Shown piece by piece: positions 8,039 to 16,531 of a stretch of 64,000 nt of DNA. A program made the position numbers and the translations under genes. A model generated the notes under the pieces. That model was not told where the DNA came from and did not search any database. It was given only the letters and a program-made list of their open reading frames with translations. How positions within the stretch are numbered: position 1 is the stretch's first letter; the number at the start of each line of letters is the position of its first letter. The DNA comes from Rapidithrix thailandica. GTDB lineage: Bacteria; Bacteroidota; Bacteroidia; Cytophagales; Flammeovirgaceae. The stretch lies in contig NZ_JBDKWZ010000009.1 in NCBI RefSeq assembly GCF_039710355.1, forward strand, positions 186,001-250,000. Direction: 5' to 3'.

Positions 8039-9391
8039 TTAAACCGTTTTAGGAGTTTCCTTTGATTTCATAACAAAAAATCGGAAGCCGAGGTAACAGA
8101 TGAGCAAAATCGCGAAATAAATCAAGGCTAATTCGATATTGTAGATAATCATGGAAACCATGGCCACTGAGGCAATGAGCAAGGCAATGGCCGGAAACAG
8201 TGGGTAGAGTGGTGTTTTGAAAGGCCTCTCCAGGTTGGGTTCGGACTGACGAAGTTTAAACAACGCCAATGTAGAAATAATGTATAGACTCAGGGCTCCG
8301 AAACAGGCGATAGTGATGATTTCGGCTGTCTTCCCGGTCAGTAAGGCGATGATACCGATTCCCATATTTAAGAGGAGTGCATTCGAAGGCGTTTTGAATT
8401 TTTTGTGTACTTTTCCTAAAATTCGAGGAGCATGCCCCACCCGACCGAATTCATAAGTGGATCGCCCGGCCGCCAAGATAATTCCATGAAAAGAAGCAAC
8501 CAGGCCAAATAGACCTACCGTGACTAATAAGTGATACATGATGTCATCTTGTCCGACAATATGATTTAAGGCCAGAGGCAGGGGGGAGTCCGAAGCTTCG
8601 GCACCGGGGCTGGGAAAAACAATGGCTTCCCATCCGGCCACCCCCACGGAAGAGCCGAAGGTCAGGATGCATAAAATAACCAAAGTCAGCATGGCCGAGC
8701 CAAAGCCTAATACGACATTTCGCTGCGGATTGATGGTTTCTTCGGCAACATTGGCGATGCCTTCGATGGCAAGAAAAAACCAAATGGCAAAAGGCATGGC
8801 TGCAAAAATACCGGTCCATCCTTTGGGTAGTGGGTTTGCCTGGAAGTTGGCCATTTCAAAATGAGGGATGGTAATGCCTGCAAAAATAAGAAGCTCAGCT
8901 ACGGCCAGAATAGTGATCAACAATTCAAAAGTGGCCGCAGCTTTTACCCCGACTATATTCAGGGTAGTGAAAAGTAAATAGGCCAAAATAGCAATGACGA
9001 CTACCGGGACGGAAGGTAGAAAGATATGGAAATACGCACCAATGGCAAAAGCGATGGCCGGAGGGGCAAAGATAAATTCGATGTTTTGGGCCATTCCCCC
9101 GATAAACCCCCAATGACTGCCAAAAGCCCGTGTGGCATAATCAAAGGCACCTCCGGCTTTGGGGATGGCACAGGCCAACTCTGTGTAGCCGGGCGTGAAG
9201 GTAACATACATGATAATGATAAGCACCGTGGCTATGGCCAGCCCGTAGGTGCCACCTTCGGCCAGGCCCAGGTTCCAGCCGAAGTACATCCCGGAGATGA
9301 CATAGCCGACCCCCAGTCCCCAGAGCATCAATGGGCCCAGGGTGCGCTTTAAGCTGGTTTTTTCTTCAGAAACCGTATTGGTTGAATTCAT
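8039..9391 (-). CDS. APC-family amine/amino-acid permease, ethanolamine-permease-like
   Basis: The 450-aa protein has about 12 hydrophobic segments and ends in a short charged tail (KSKETPKTV). The first membrane segment contains VGYVISGMYFGWNLGL, which strongly resembles the start of the bacterial ethanolamine permease branch of the APC superfamily, as far as I recall that family. The IPKAGGAFDYATRAFG block is general to APC porters. It is the first gene of the six-gene minus-strand run, 102 nt before the ligase gene, and should import the amine. A long leader with a bulged hairpin lies upstream. PuuP-type putrescine import is the main alternative. Confidence 0.85.
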   Translation of the reverse strand: MNSTNTVSEEKTSLKRTLGPLMLWGLGVGYVISGMYFGWNLGLAEGGTYGLAIATVLIIIMYVTFTPGYTELACAIPKAGGAFDYATRAFGSHWGFIGGMAQNIEFIFAPPAIAFAIGAYFHIFLPSVPVVVIAILAYLLFTTLNIVGVKAAATFELLITILAVAELLIFAGITIPHFEMANFQANPLPKGWTGIFAAMPFAIWFFLAIEGIANVAEETINPQRNVVLGFGSAMLTLVILCILTFGSSVGVAGWEAIVFPSPGAEASDSPLPLALNHIVGQDDIMYHLLVTVGLFGLVASFHGIILAAGRSTYEFGRVGHAPRILGKVHKKFKTPSNALLLNMGIGIIALLTGKTAEIITIACFGALSLYIISTLALFKLRQSEPNLERPFKTPLYPLFPAIALLIASVAMVSMIIYNIELALIYFAILLICYLGFRFFVMKSKETPKTV

Positions 9392-9885
9392 GGATAAATT
9401 GTTTTTGTGGTGAAAAGATGTTTTTGTTTACAATGATTCCGGGTAATCTGTTTGAAGAGAGACTTTTAGAGCTTCAGGAAGTTATGTAACCTCCAGATTC
9501 ATTCACTTTCATTTTTGAAAGCAGTTTTATCTATTAATAGACTGATTACCAGAAGGTAGTTTGAAGTTGAGATATACGCATACAGGGATTACACAAAGTC
9601 AAGAAACGGGAGGAGTTATTACGTTGAATAAATGCTCCTTTTGACTCTGTATAATCCTACCGGGTTTTTATCTAAGTTGTATGTACTACTTGTTGCTCTC
9701 CGAAGAGAATGTTGGCCTGAGTTGGTAGGATAGTTTTTACTGATTTTGGTAAACAGTAAATTTTTGCAAGCTAAAAATTAATAAATAATCCTTCTTTGAC
9801 AAAGATTTTTTTAACGCCTGTTGAAAAGAGGTGGAGGCAGAAGAGAAATAACTGTTGTAAATACATTAATTTAAAGCTATGGCTT
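9392..9885. other. 494-nt intergenic region: leader of the permease operon
   Basis: No coding sequence is supported here. It lies between two minus-strand genes and should hold the end of the DUF4269 transcript and the promoter and leader of the permease operon. It contains the hairpin at 9584-9658, a small hairpin with loop CGAA (arms about 9696-9708) and a 7-bp inverted repeat (9655-9661 with 9724-9730) that overlaps the large hairpin by 4 nt. Confidence 0.6.
9584..9658 (-). promoter_or_regulatory. Candidate structured RNA element in the permease leader
   Basis: Arms 9585-9602 and 9641-9658 form an outer stem. Read as minus-strand RNA they give 17 consecutive pairs, 15 Watson-Crick and 2 G-U; the two deviations are C-A mismatches if read on the plus strand, so the minus strand is the favoured transcript. 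An inner stem (AGGAG 9611-9615 with CTCCT 9635-9639, then TTATT with AATAA) completes a bulged hairpin about 190 nt before the permease start. No U-run follows, so it is not a simple terminator. Function unknown. Confidence 0.45.
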
Positions 9886-10479
9886 CTACTGTTTCAGCAG
9901 TTCTTTATAGGTATTCATTATTTCCTTATTGGGAATTTTTTCCATTTCCAACAATGCTAAATAGGGGTCACCTTTTAGTTGTAAGCATTGGGCAAAGGCA
10001 GGTTCTGTTTTGACTCCTTGTCTTTTTAGTTGATAAACCAACTCTCTCAATGGGTTTCCGAAAAGCCTTAATAGTCGATATTCCTGAACCATATGCCTGT
10101 ATGCATGTTGAGAATGGGAGGCTGTATTTTGAGCAAATATCTCAAATTCAAAGCCCGAGAAGTAAAAATTTGTAACCACAACCTGTTGTTCTCGAATACT
10201 CTGATGCCGTATGGAGAATTCATCATAATGTTGATAAAGGGAGTAAACTTGCTTTGAAAGAGCATTCAAGTTGTTTGTACAATATAAAATATCCAAATCG
10301 CTGGTTTCGGTATCAATCCCCAAGGGAATAGTGCCTGCCAATACAGGAGAGTAAGGTTTTAGATGGGAAAAAACTTTTGACAGTTGGATGGCTTGATAAG
10401 CTTTTTGTTGTCGTGGAGTACCTTTTTGTAGATAAGTAAGGTCAAACCAGTCAGGAGAATTTTCGTTTGTGAGCTTCAT
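9886..10479 (-). CDS. DUF4269 family protein, nucleotidyltransferase-like
   Basis: The 197-aa cytosolic protein contains LAGTIPLGIDTETSDLDIL (about residues 46-64), which fits the G-S/T-x-x-x-G-x-x-x-x-x-S-D-x-D pattern of the polymerase-beta-like nucleotidyltransferase fold. A further acidic strand, FEFEIF, follows near residue 112. This layout matches the DUF4269 family, whose biochemical role is not known to me. It starts just after the terminator of dxs, so it is probably expressed on its own. The call as a family member is good; any nucleotidyl-transfer activity is inference. Confidence 0.75.
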   Translation of the reverse strand: MKLTNENSPDWFDLTYLQKGTPRQQKAYQAIQLSKVFSHLKPYSPVLAGTIPLGIDTETSDLDILYCTNNLNALSKQVYSLYQHYDEFSIRHQSIREQQVVVTNFYFSGFEFEIFAQNTASHSQHAYRHMVQEYRLLRLFGNPLRELVYQLKRQGVKTEPAFAQCLQLKGDPYLALLEMEKIPNKEIMNTYKELLKQ

Positions 10480-10488
10480 AAGAATATG

Positions 10489-10547
10489 AAAAAAAAATTA
10501 AGGCACTTGATCCGGAAAAGATGTCCTTTTCACAAATCAAGAGCCTT
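10489..10547 (-). terminator. Terminator after dxs
   Basis: Arms 10500-10511 and 10536-10547 pair over 12 bp with one mismatch. On the minus strand the stem is followed by nine U residues (10497 down to 10489). It lies between dxs and the DUF4269 gene. Confidence 0.75.
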
Positions 10548-10613
10548 ATTATATTGCTTGCTGTATTTACCAGCGTTAATTTTTATATTTTCGAAACTGT
10601 GCTTCTATCTTGA

Positions 10614-12527
10614 TTACACCACTGTTTCACCTATCAATTGCGTTACGGCTTTGGCGATACTTTCAGGATCAAAGCCAGCTTCTTTTTGCAATTCGATCTG
10701 TTCTCCCTGTTCGATCACGCTGTCAGGAATACCCAAACGCTCCACTTTGGCCTGGTAACCATGATCCGCCATAAACTCCAGCACGGCACTTCCAAAACCT
10801 CCCATAATACAACCATCTTCTACGGTGATCACTTTGTCAAATTTAGAAAACACCTCATGCAGCAGTTCTTCATCCAAAGGTTTGACAAAACGCATATCGT
10901 AATGAGCCGGGTGTACCCCTTCTTTGGCTAATATTTCGCAAGCTTCCACTGCATAATTGCCAATATGACCAATGGTTAAAATGGCAACTTCTTCGCCATC
11001 CTGGATTTTTTGACCTTTTCCAATGCCTACTTCTTCCATAGAAGTTCGCCAGTCAGGCATGATTCCTTGCCCTCTTGGGTAGCGAATGCAGAAAGCGCCT
11101 TCGTTTCGTGGCAACTGAGCGGTAAACATCAAGTTTCTCAACTCAGCCTCATTCATAGGGGATGCAATAATAATATTGGGAATGCAACGCATGTAGGCCA
11201 AGTCGTACGCACCGTGATGGGTAGCTCCATCGGCTCCGGCAAATCCTGCCCGGTCCAGACAGAAGTTCACCGGTAAGTTCTGAATACAGACATCGTGGAT
11301 TACCTGATCATAGGCACGCTGCATAAAAGAAGAGTAAATATTACAGAATGGGATCATGCCTTCGGCAGCCATTCCTGCCGATAGCGTCACGGCATGTTGT
11401 TCGGCAATGCCTACATCAAAAGCCCTTTCCGGAATTTTATTCATCATAATGTTCATGGACGAACCGGAAGGCATGGCAGGGGTGATTCCTACAATTTTCT
11501 CATTCTTTTCAGCCAGTTCCACCAAAGTTTCCCCGAATACCACTTGATATTTAGGAGCTTGAGGGGCATCAAAGGTTTTCTTTTTGATTTCCCCGGTGAT
11601 TTTATCAAATTTTCCGGGGGCATGCCATTTGGTTTGGTCTTTCTCAGCCGGAGCAAACCCTTTCCCTTTTACAGTTACACAATGTAGCAATTTAGGCCCG
11701 GGGATATTTTTCATATCTTCCATAATGTCCACCAGGTGATTGACATCGTGCCCGTCTACCGGACCGAAATACCGCAAGTTCAACGATTCGAACAAATTGC
11801 TGTGGGAGAGCAATGCGGATTTCATCATATGCTCTACCCGGGAAACTAATTGTTGGGCCGTCGGACCAATTTTACTGATCTTGCCTAACAAATGCCAGAC
11901 ATCGTCTTTAACTTTATTATATATATGGGATGTAGTGATGTCGGTGAGATAATCTTTTAAGGCACCCACATTAGGGTCGATAGACATGCAATTGTCATTG
12001 AGAACAATCAGGAGGTTTGAATCGGAAACCCCTGCGTGGTTCATCCCTTCAAATGCCAGGCCGGCGGTCATGGCCCCATCCCCGATGACAGCAATATGTT
12101 GGCGGTCCTCGTTTTTGAGTTTAGAAGAGATAGCCATTCCCAAAGCTGCCGAAATAGATGTAGAAGAGTGTCCTACACCAAAAGCATCGTATTCACTTTC
12201 GGCTCTGCGTGGGAAGCCGGAAAGCCCTTGATAGACCCGGTTGGTATGAAATTGTTCTTTGCGTCCGGTCAATATTTTATGTCCGTAGGCTTGATGTCCT
12301 ACATCCCAAACCACCCGGTCGTAAGGAGTGTTAAAAACATAGTGCATGGCAACGGTTAATTCAACCACTCCTAAACTTGCACCAAAGTGTCCTCCGTAAA
12401 TGGATACGTTGTCTATGATAAATTGCCGCAGATCCGAACACAGCTCAAACAATTGGCTTTTATTCATTGCCCGCAGATCTTTCGGAGAATCAATTTGGGC
12501 AAGCAGTTTTCCAGGCTCTATCAACAT
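10614..12527 (-). CDS. dxs: 1-deoxy-D-xylulose-5-phosphate synthase
   Basis: This 637-aa thiamine-diphosphate enzyme condenses pyruvate and glyceraldehyde 3-phosphate in the first step of the MEP isoprenoid pathway. Diagnostic blocks are HFGASLGVVELTVAMHYVF, the DVGHQAYGHKILTGR stretch, the ThDP-binding GDGAMTAGLAFEGMNHAG, the catalytic glutamate region VGIAEQHAVTLSAG and the DRAGFAGADGATHHG segment. Length is normal for Dxs. It is followed by its own terminator and preceded by a 934-nt divergent intergenic region. Confidence 0.97.
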   Translation of the reverse strand: MLIEPGKLLAQIDSPKDLRAMNKSQLFELCSDLRQFIIDNVSIYGGHFGASLGVVELTVAMHYVFNTPYDRVVWDVGHQAYGHKILTGRKEQFHTNRVYQGLSGFPRRAESEYDAFGVGHSSTSISAALGMAISSKLKNEDRQHIAVIGDGAMTAGLAFEGMNHAGVSDSNLLIVLNDNCMSIDPNVGALKDYLTDITTSHIYNKVKDDVWHLLGKISKIGPTAQQLVSRVEHMMKSALLSHSNLFESLNLRYFGPVDGHDVNHLVDIMEDMKNIPGPKLLHCVTVKGKGFAPAEKDQTKWHAPGKFDKITGEIKKKTFDAPQAPKYQVVFGETLVELAEKNEKIVGITPAMPSGSSMNIMMNKIPERAFDVGIAEQHAVTLSAGMAAEGMIPFCNIYSSFMQRAYDQVIHDVCIQNLPVNFCLDRAGFAGADGATHHGAYDLAYMRCIPNIIIASPMNEAELRNLMFTAQLPRNEGAFCIRYPRGQGIMPDWRTSMEEVGIGKGQKIQDGEEVAILTIGHIGNYAVEACEILAKEGVHPAHYDMRFVKPLDEELLHEVFSKFDKVITVEDGCIMGGFGSAVLEFMADHGYQAKVERLGIPDSVIEQGEQIELQKEAGFDPESIAKAVTQLIGETVV

Positions 12528-13461
12528 TTTTCTAAAAGTTTTTCTCCAGGATATTGCTTATTAGCAAGTTGAACTCAAAGCAGATGAAGTCTATACTTTG
12601 AGGATTAAAAAAAGAAGACATCCAAAAATTTCAGATATCCTGTCAAATCCTTCCTGACTTAGGGAAGGCCCCTCAAAATACAGAAGGGTTTAAAAGACCG
12701 CACAAAGTTACAATTTTCAATGTACAATTTATCGTTGAGAAGCTTAAACACTTTGTTTTTACAAATTGTTTTTCAGAAAAGTAGAAAAAAAATCACTTTT
12801 CCAGGAAAAAAACAAAAAAAATCAACGGAGAAGGAGGGGGAGTCTTAATTTTTCTATTTGAAAGAGAAAAAGAACAAGGTAGAATATGCTTTGTTCCGAT
12901 GGAAAATTGGATGGATGTTGTATACAAATTCGTGAAAATATGAAGATTTAGTCCAACTCTTACATGTGAAATACTGTCTTTAAAGTAAAGGGTTTTGCTC
13001 ATTGAAGAGGGCTTGTAAAGCAAATTAATCCCCGGGTTTCCGCTTAGGAATACCCATGTGATTTAATAATATTTACCTATAAATTTGTAATTAATAACAA
13101 GTAATTTAGTCCTGGGTAAAATTTTATAAGCAGTCCCAGTTCAGGTACCGATTCAAGCCTGTTCAGATGGAATATAAAGCAGTTATATAATATGTTTTTA
13201 AGAGTTTTTTGGTAATTATTTTTAGTAATTCGGAATGAAATAAAATTTTGGAAAAAAATGGATTTGGGAAATGAAATGTGAAAAAAACGTTAAAAAGGGT
13301 TAATTTCTCATCTTATTTCAAGCATATCCGTTCACAATACTAGGGGGCTCGCAAATAAATCTTAAGTGGTGCAAGATTTTTTACAGGAAGCCTTTAATAT
13401 TTATCCAAATTCACTTATCTTGTTTAAGTAAAGTCTTACTTTTAACTAACTCTGATAAAAA
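12528..13461. other. 934-nt divergent intergenic region between dxs and the sigma-factor gene
   Basis: The region is very A/T-rich with long A and T tracts and shows no convincing gene. It contains a small hairpin (12649-12654 with 12663-12668) and a 7-bp inverted repeat (13357-13363 with 13373-13379) running into a T tract about 80 nt before the sigma gene, which could be an attenuator. Promoters for both divergent genes should be here, but I could not assign one with confidence. Confidence 0.5.
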
Positions 13462-14058
13462 ATGGCAGCTGTATCGATGGAAGAAAAGTCAAAAAACCGG
13501 TATTCTGAAAAAGAAAAGGTAGAAATATTTGAAAATGAGTTTATGCCCCATATAGACTCTATGTATAATTTTGCCTTTAAACTTACACTGGACGAAGAAG
13601 ATGCAAAGGATCTGGTGCAGGATACGTATTTAAAATCGTATCGATTTATTTCTTCTTTCGAAAAAGGAACAAATGCCAAGGCCTGGCTGTTTAGGATTTT
13701 GAAGAACAGCTTCATCAATGATTACCGTAAGAAAAGTAAACAGCCGGCTAAAATTGATTATCAGGAAGTAGAGACTATATACAATTCTGAAGACGCTGAC
13801 CATAATATTACCATCGATCTCCGCTCAGAAACCATGCAAAACCGTATAGGAGATGAAGTGACCAATGCTTTAAATTCTCTTGCCGTAGATTTCAGAATTG
13901 TTATAATTTTGTGTGATTTAGAAGGCTTTACCTATGAAGAAATGGCAAAGATCTTGGACATCCCTATCGGGACGGTTCGTTCACGCCTTCATAGAGCCAG
14001 AAACTTACTAAAAGACAAACTGAAAAAGTACGCAGCTACTTTAGGTTATAAAGCTTAA
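13462..14058 (+). CDS. ECF-type RNA polymerase sigma factor
   Basis: The 198-aa protein has sigma region 2 (EDAKDLVQDTYLKSYRFI, then KAWLFRILKNSFINDYRKKSK) and region 4 (GFTYEEMAKILDIPIGTVRSRLHRAR, a helix-turn-helix). The next gene, 38 nt downstream, encodes a small zinc-binding anti-sigma-like protein, so this is a classic sigma/anti-sigma pair of the type that responds to thiol-oxidative or similar stress in other bacteria. This differs from the FecR-coupled sigma factors at 55.8 and 63.1 kb. The regulon is unknown. Confidence 0.92.
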   Translation: MAAVSMEEKSKNRYSEKEKVEIFENEFMPHIDSMYNFAFKLTLDEEDAKDLVQDTYLKSYRFISSFEKGTNAKAWLFRILKNSFINDYRKKSKQPAKIDYQEVETIYNSEDADHNITIDLRSETMQNRIGDEVTNALNSLAVDFRIVIILCDLEGFTYEEMAKILDIPIGTVRSRLHRARNLLKDKLKKYAATLGYKA

Positions 14059-14096
14059 CAAGCACCACTTAAGAGGTAATAATTTTAAAAACAACA

Positions 14097-14363
14097 ATGG
14101 AAAACAACTTGCGAGCTTTGGAAGCGCAACCATTAGTGATGGATTGCGCAAAATTTGTTGAATTAGTTCAACTAATCGTAGATGAAGAAGCAACCTCAGA
14201 AGAAGAGCAGTTATTCAAAGATCACTACGAAAAATGCAAACACTGTCTAAACTATTATGAGATCGAGAAATCAGCCGTGGCTGTTATTAAAAACAAGATC
14301 TCCAAAAACTCTCCTCCACCAGAATTAGCTAATCAGATTCGGGCGAAAATACTGGAATCTTAA
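14097..14363 (+). CDS. Small zinc-binding (ZAS-type) anti-sigma factor
   Basis: The 88-aa cytosolic protein has no membrane segment. It contains the ZAS signature H-x3-C-x2-C as His43, Cys47, Cys50 (HYEKCKHC) and an additional upstream Cys17, which gives four potential zinc or disulfide ligands. In RsrA/ChrR-type ZAS proteins such residues hold zinc and, in redox sensors, form disulfides that release the sigma factor. It directly follows the ECF sigma gene and should bind its product. The redox role is inferred from motif and position. Confidence 0.82.
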   Translation: MENNLRALEAQPLVMDCAKFVELVQLIVDEEATSEEEQLFKDHYEKCKHCLNYYEIEKSAVAVIKNKISKNSPPPELANQIRAKILES

Positions 14364-14566
14364 TTGCCAGATCACCACCAAAGACAAGATCAGGCTTTTC
14401 TTTTTTTGAGTAAATCAGTGGCTTTTTACTGTACTACTTTAGTTATTTGCAGATAGAGTAGTGAGGTCAGGCACGCTATATCCACAGGTTATTTAATTTT
14501 TACCTGTGATCCGGGCAGATCTCTCTTTCGGCAAGTACATTAATTAATCTTTTAGCATACAAAGAA

Positions 14567-15139
14567 GTGAACAGGAAAATAGTAATTTTCTCGGCTCCGT
14601 CAGGGGCCGGCAAAACGACCATTGTAAAAAAATTATTGGAAAGCTATCCGGAATTGACGTTTTCAATCTCGGCAACTACCCGGACTAAAAGAACGGGGGA
14701 AGTAGATGAAAAAGACTATTATTTTCTGGATGAAGCCACTTTCAGACAAAATATCCAAGAAGGAGGCTTTGTGGAGTATGAGGAAGTATATGATGGTGTT
14801 TTTTATGGTACCTTAAAGTCAGAGATAGAAAGAATTTGGCAAAATCACCAAGTGGTGGTTATGGATGTTGATGTGAAGGGGGGCTTAAGTATTAAAAAAG
14901 CTTATCAAGAGCAGGCCTTGGGGATCTTCGTCAAACCTCCCGATGTGGCAACGTTGGAAAGGCGGTTGCGCTCAAGGAATACGGACTCTGAGGAAAGTAT
15001 TAGAAAACGCATTGCTAAAGCCGAATACGAACTAACTTTTGAAAAGGATTTTGAAAAGGTTATTTTAAATGATTCTTTGGAGCATGCCGTTGAGCAAGCC
15101 AAAGAAATACTGAATGAGTTTTTAGTTATAAAAGCTTAA
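14567..15139 (+). CDS. gmk: Guanylate kinase
   Basis: The 190-aa protein starts at GTG (14567), the only start that places the P-loop APSGAGKTT at the usual N-terminal position (residues 10-18). The GMP-binding segment SATTRTKRTGEVDEKDYYF and the late RKRIAKAEYEL segment match guanylate kinases. It phosphorylates GMP to GDP. A terminator follows at 15177, so purM downstream is transcribed separately. Confidence 0.96.
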   Translation: MNRKIVIFSAPSGAGKTTIVKKLLESYPELTFSISATTRTKRTGEVDEKDYYFLDEATFRQNIQEGGFVEYEEVYDGVFYGTLKSEIERIWQNHQVVVMDVDVKGGLSIKKAYQEQALGIFVKPPDVATLERRLRSRNTDSEESIRKRIAKAEYELTFEKDFEKVILNDSLEHAVEQAKEILNEFLVIKA

Positions 15140-15176
15140 GTTGTAATTTGACAAATGAATTAAAATAGGAGGACAG

Positions 15177-15208
15177 GCAGCTACCTAAAGGCAGGTGGCT
15201 GCTTTTTT
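15177..15208 (+). terminator. Terminator after gmk
   Basis: A 10-bp stem (15177-15186 with 15193-15202, one G-U pair) with a 6-nt loop is followed by six T residues. Confidence 0.85.
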
Positions 15209-15244
15209 CTTTGGAAAAAACTAACTTTGTAAAAAAACTGAGTT

Positions 15245-16411
15245 ATGCAAGAACGATATACACAACGGGGAGTTTCAGCCTCTAAAGAAGATATACATGC
15301 CGCGATTAAGGATCTGGATAAAGGATTGTTTCCGAAGGCCTTCTGTAAAATTGTGCCGGATATACTGAGCGGAGATGAAGCGTATTGTAATATCATGCAT
15401 GCAGATGGGGCAGGCACAAAGTCTTCCTTAGCATACCTTTATTGGAAGGAGACAGGAGATATGTCGGTGTGGAAAGGCATTGCACAAGACTCAATAGTGA
15501 TGAATGTGGATGATTTGTTGTGTGTGGGAGCGGTAGGAAGTATGTTATTGTCTTCAACGATTGGACGGAACAAAAACTTGATTCCCGGTGAAGTGATCTC
15601 GGCATTGATCAATGGGACGGAGGATATTTTACAAATGCTAAGGGACAATGGAATTGAGATTTATAGTACCGGAGGTGAAACTGCTGATGTGGGAGATTTG
15701 GTCAGAACGGTGATCGTAGATAGCACTGTAGTGACGCGAATGAGACGGGATGAAGTCATTAATAATGCCAATATTCAGGCGGGTGATGTAATTGTAGGAA
15801 TGGCTTCTTTCGGTCAGGCAGATTATGAAACCGAATACAACGGGGGAATGGGTAGTAATGGACTGACTTCCGCCCGGCATGATGTGTTTGCTCACTATCT
15901 GGCTGAAAAATATCCGGAGAGCTTTGATCCGTCTGTGCCTAAGGAATTGGTGTATTCAGGATCAAAAAAGTTGACCGATACCCTTGTTGATTTGACTTTG
16001 GATGCTGGGAAATTAGTGCTTTCTCCTACCCGAACCTATGCCCCGGTAATTCTAGAAATTCTTAAACTTTATGGTAAAGAAATTCACGGGATGGTGCATT
16101 GTAGTGGAGGAGCACAAACAAAAGTTCTGCATTTTGTAGAGAACGTCCATGTGATTAAGGATAATTTATTTGAACTGCCTCCTTTATTTCAGATGATTCA
16201 GGAACAGAGCAATACTGAGTGGAAAGAAATGTATAAGGTGTTCAATATGGGCCACCGTATGGAAGTGTATGTAAAACCTGAGTTTGCGGATGAAATCATT
16301 GCAATTTCCAATGCCAGAGGTATTGATGCAAAAATCATCGGAACTGTAGAGCCTGCAGAGTCCAAAAAACTGACAATCAAAAGTCCGTATGGAGAATTTA
16401 TTTATGAATAA
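15245..16411 (+). CDS. purM: Phosphoribosylformylglycinamidine cyclo-ligase (AIR synthetase)
   Basis: The 388-aa protein has the PurM features: the N-terminal YTQRGVSASKEDIHAAI block, the MHADGAGTKSSLAYLY phosphate-binding region, DSIVMNVDDLLCVGA, STGGETADVGDLVRTV and the MASFGQADYETEYNGGMGSNGLTSAR segment. It closes formylglycinamidine ribonucleotide to aminoimidazole ribonucleotide with ATP in purine synthesis. It is longer than the E. coli form (about 345 aa), as in other Bacteroidota. A perfect terminator hairpin follows. Confidence 0.94.
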   Translation: MQERYTQRGVSASKEDIHAAIKDLDKGLFPKAFCKIVPDILSGDEAYCNIMHADGAGTKSSLAYLYWKETGDMSVWKGIAQDSIVMNVDDLLCVGAVGSMLLSSTIGRNKNLIPGEVISALINGTEDILQMLRDNGIEIYSTGGETADVGDLVRTVIVDSTVVTRMRRDEVINNANIQAGDVIVGMASFGQADYETEYNGGMGSNGLTSARHDVFAHYLAEKYPESFDPSVPKELVYSGSKKLTDTLVDLTLDAGKLVLSPTRTYAPVILEILKLYGKEIHGMVHCSGGAQTKVLHFVENVHVIKDNLFELPPLFQMIQEQSNTEWKEMYKVFNMGHRMEVYVKPEFADEIIAISNARGIDAKIIGTVEPAESKKLTIKSPYGEFIYE

Positions 16412-16427
16412 ATCTCATATGAATAAG

Positions 16428-16473
16428 AAAGTAAAGCCTTTCCAACTTTTCAGGGTTGGAAAGGCTTTACTTT
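16428..16473. terminator. Bidirectional terminator between purM and the FAD oxidoreductase
   Basis: A perfect 19-bp inverted repeat (16428-16446 with 16455-16473) with an 8-nt loop separates the two convergent genes. Confidence 0.85.
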
Positions 16474-16531
16474 GACGTAATATTGAAAAGTTCTTTTCTG
16501 GGAAAGAACTACGAATAGCTTGCAAAACACT

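Noticed and set aside
3114..9391. Plain Puu putrescine pathway.
   Set aside because: No PuuB oxidase or PuuE transaminase is present, and the Fe-alcohol dehydrogenase has no place in that pathway. It is kept only as an alternative substrate assignment.
6484..9438. A 13-nt sequence (GTTTACAATGATT) occurs exactly upstream of the alcohol dehydrogenase gene (6484-6496) and the permease gene (9426-9438), suggesting a shared operator.
   Set aside because: In 64 kb of A/T-rich DNA many exact 13-nt pairs are expected by chance, the two copies lie at different distances from their starts, and no third copy precedes the other cluster genes.
12793..13023. A 76-codon minus-strand open frame in the dxs-sigma intergenic region.
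   Set aside because: Its composition is low-complexity A/T-rich, no family is recognisable and no start context is apparent. It is probably chance.
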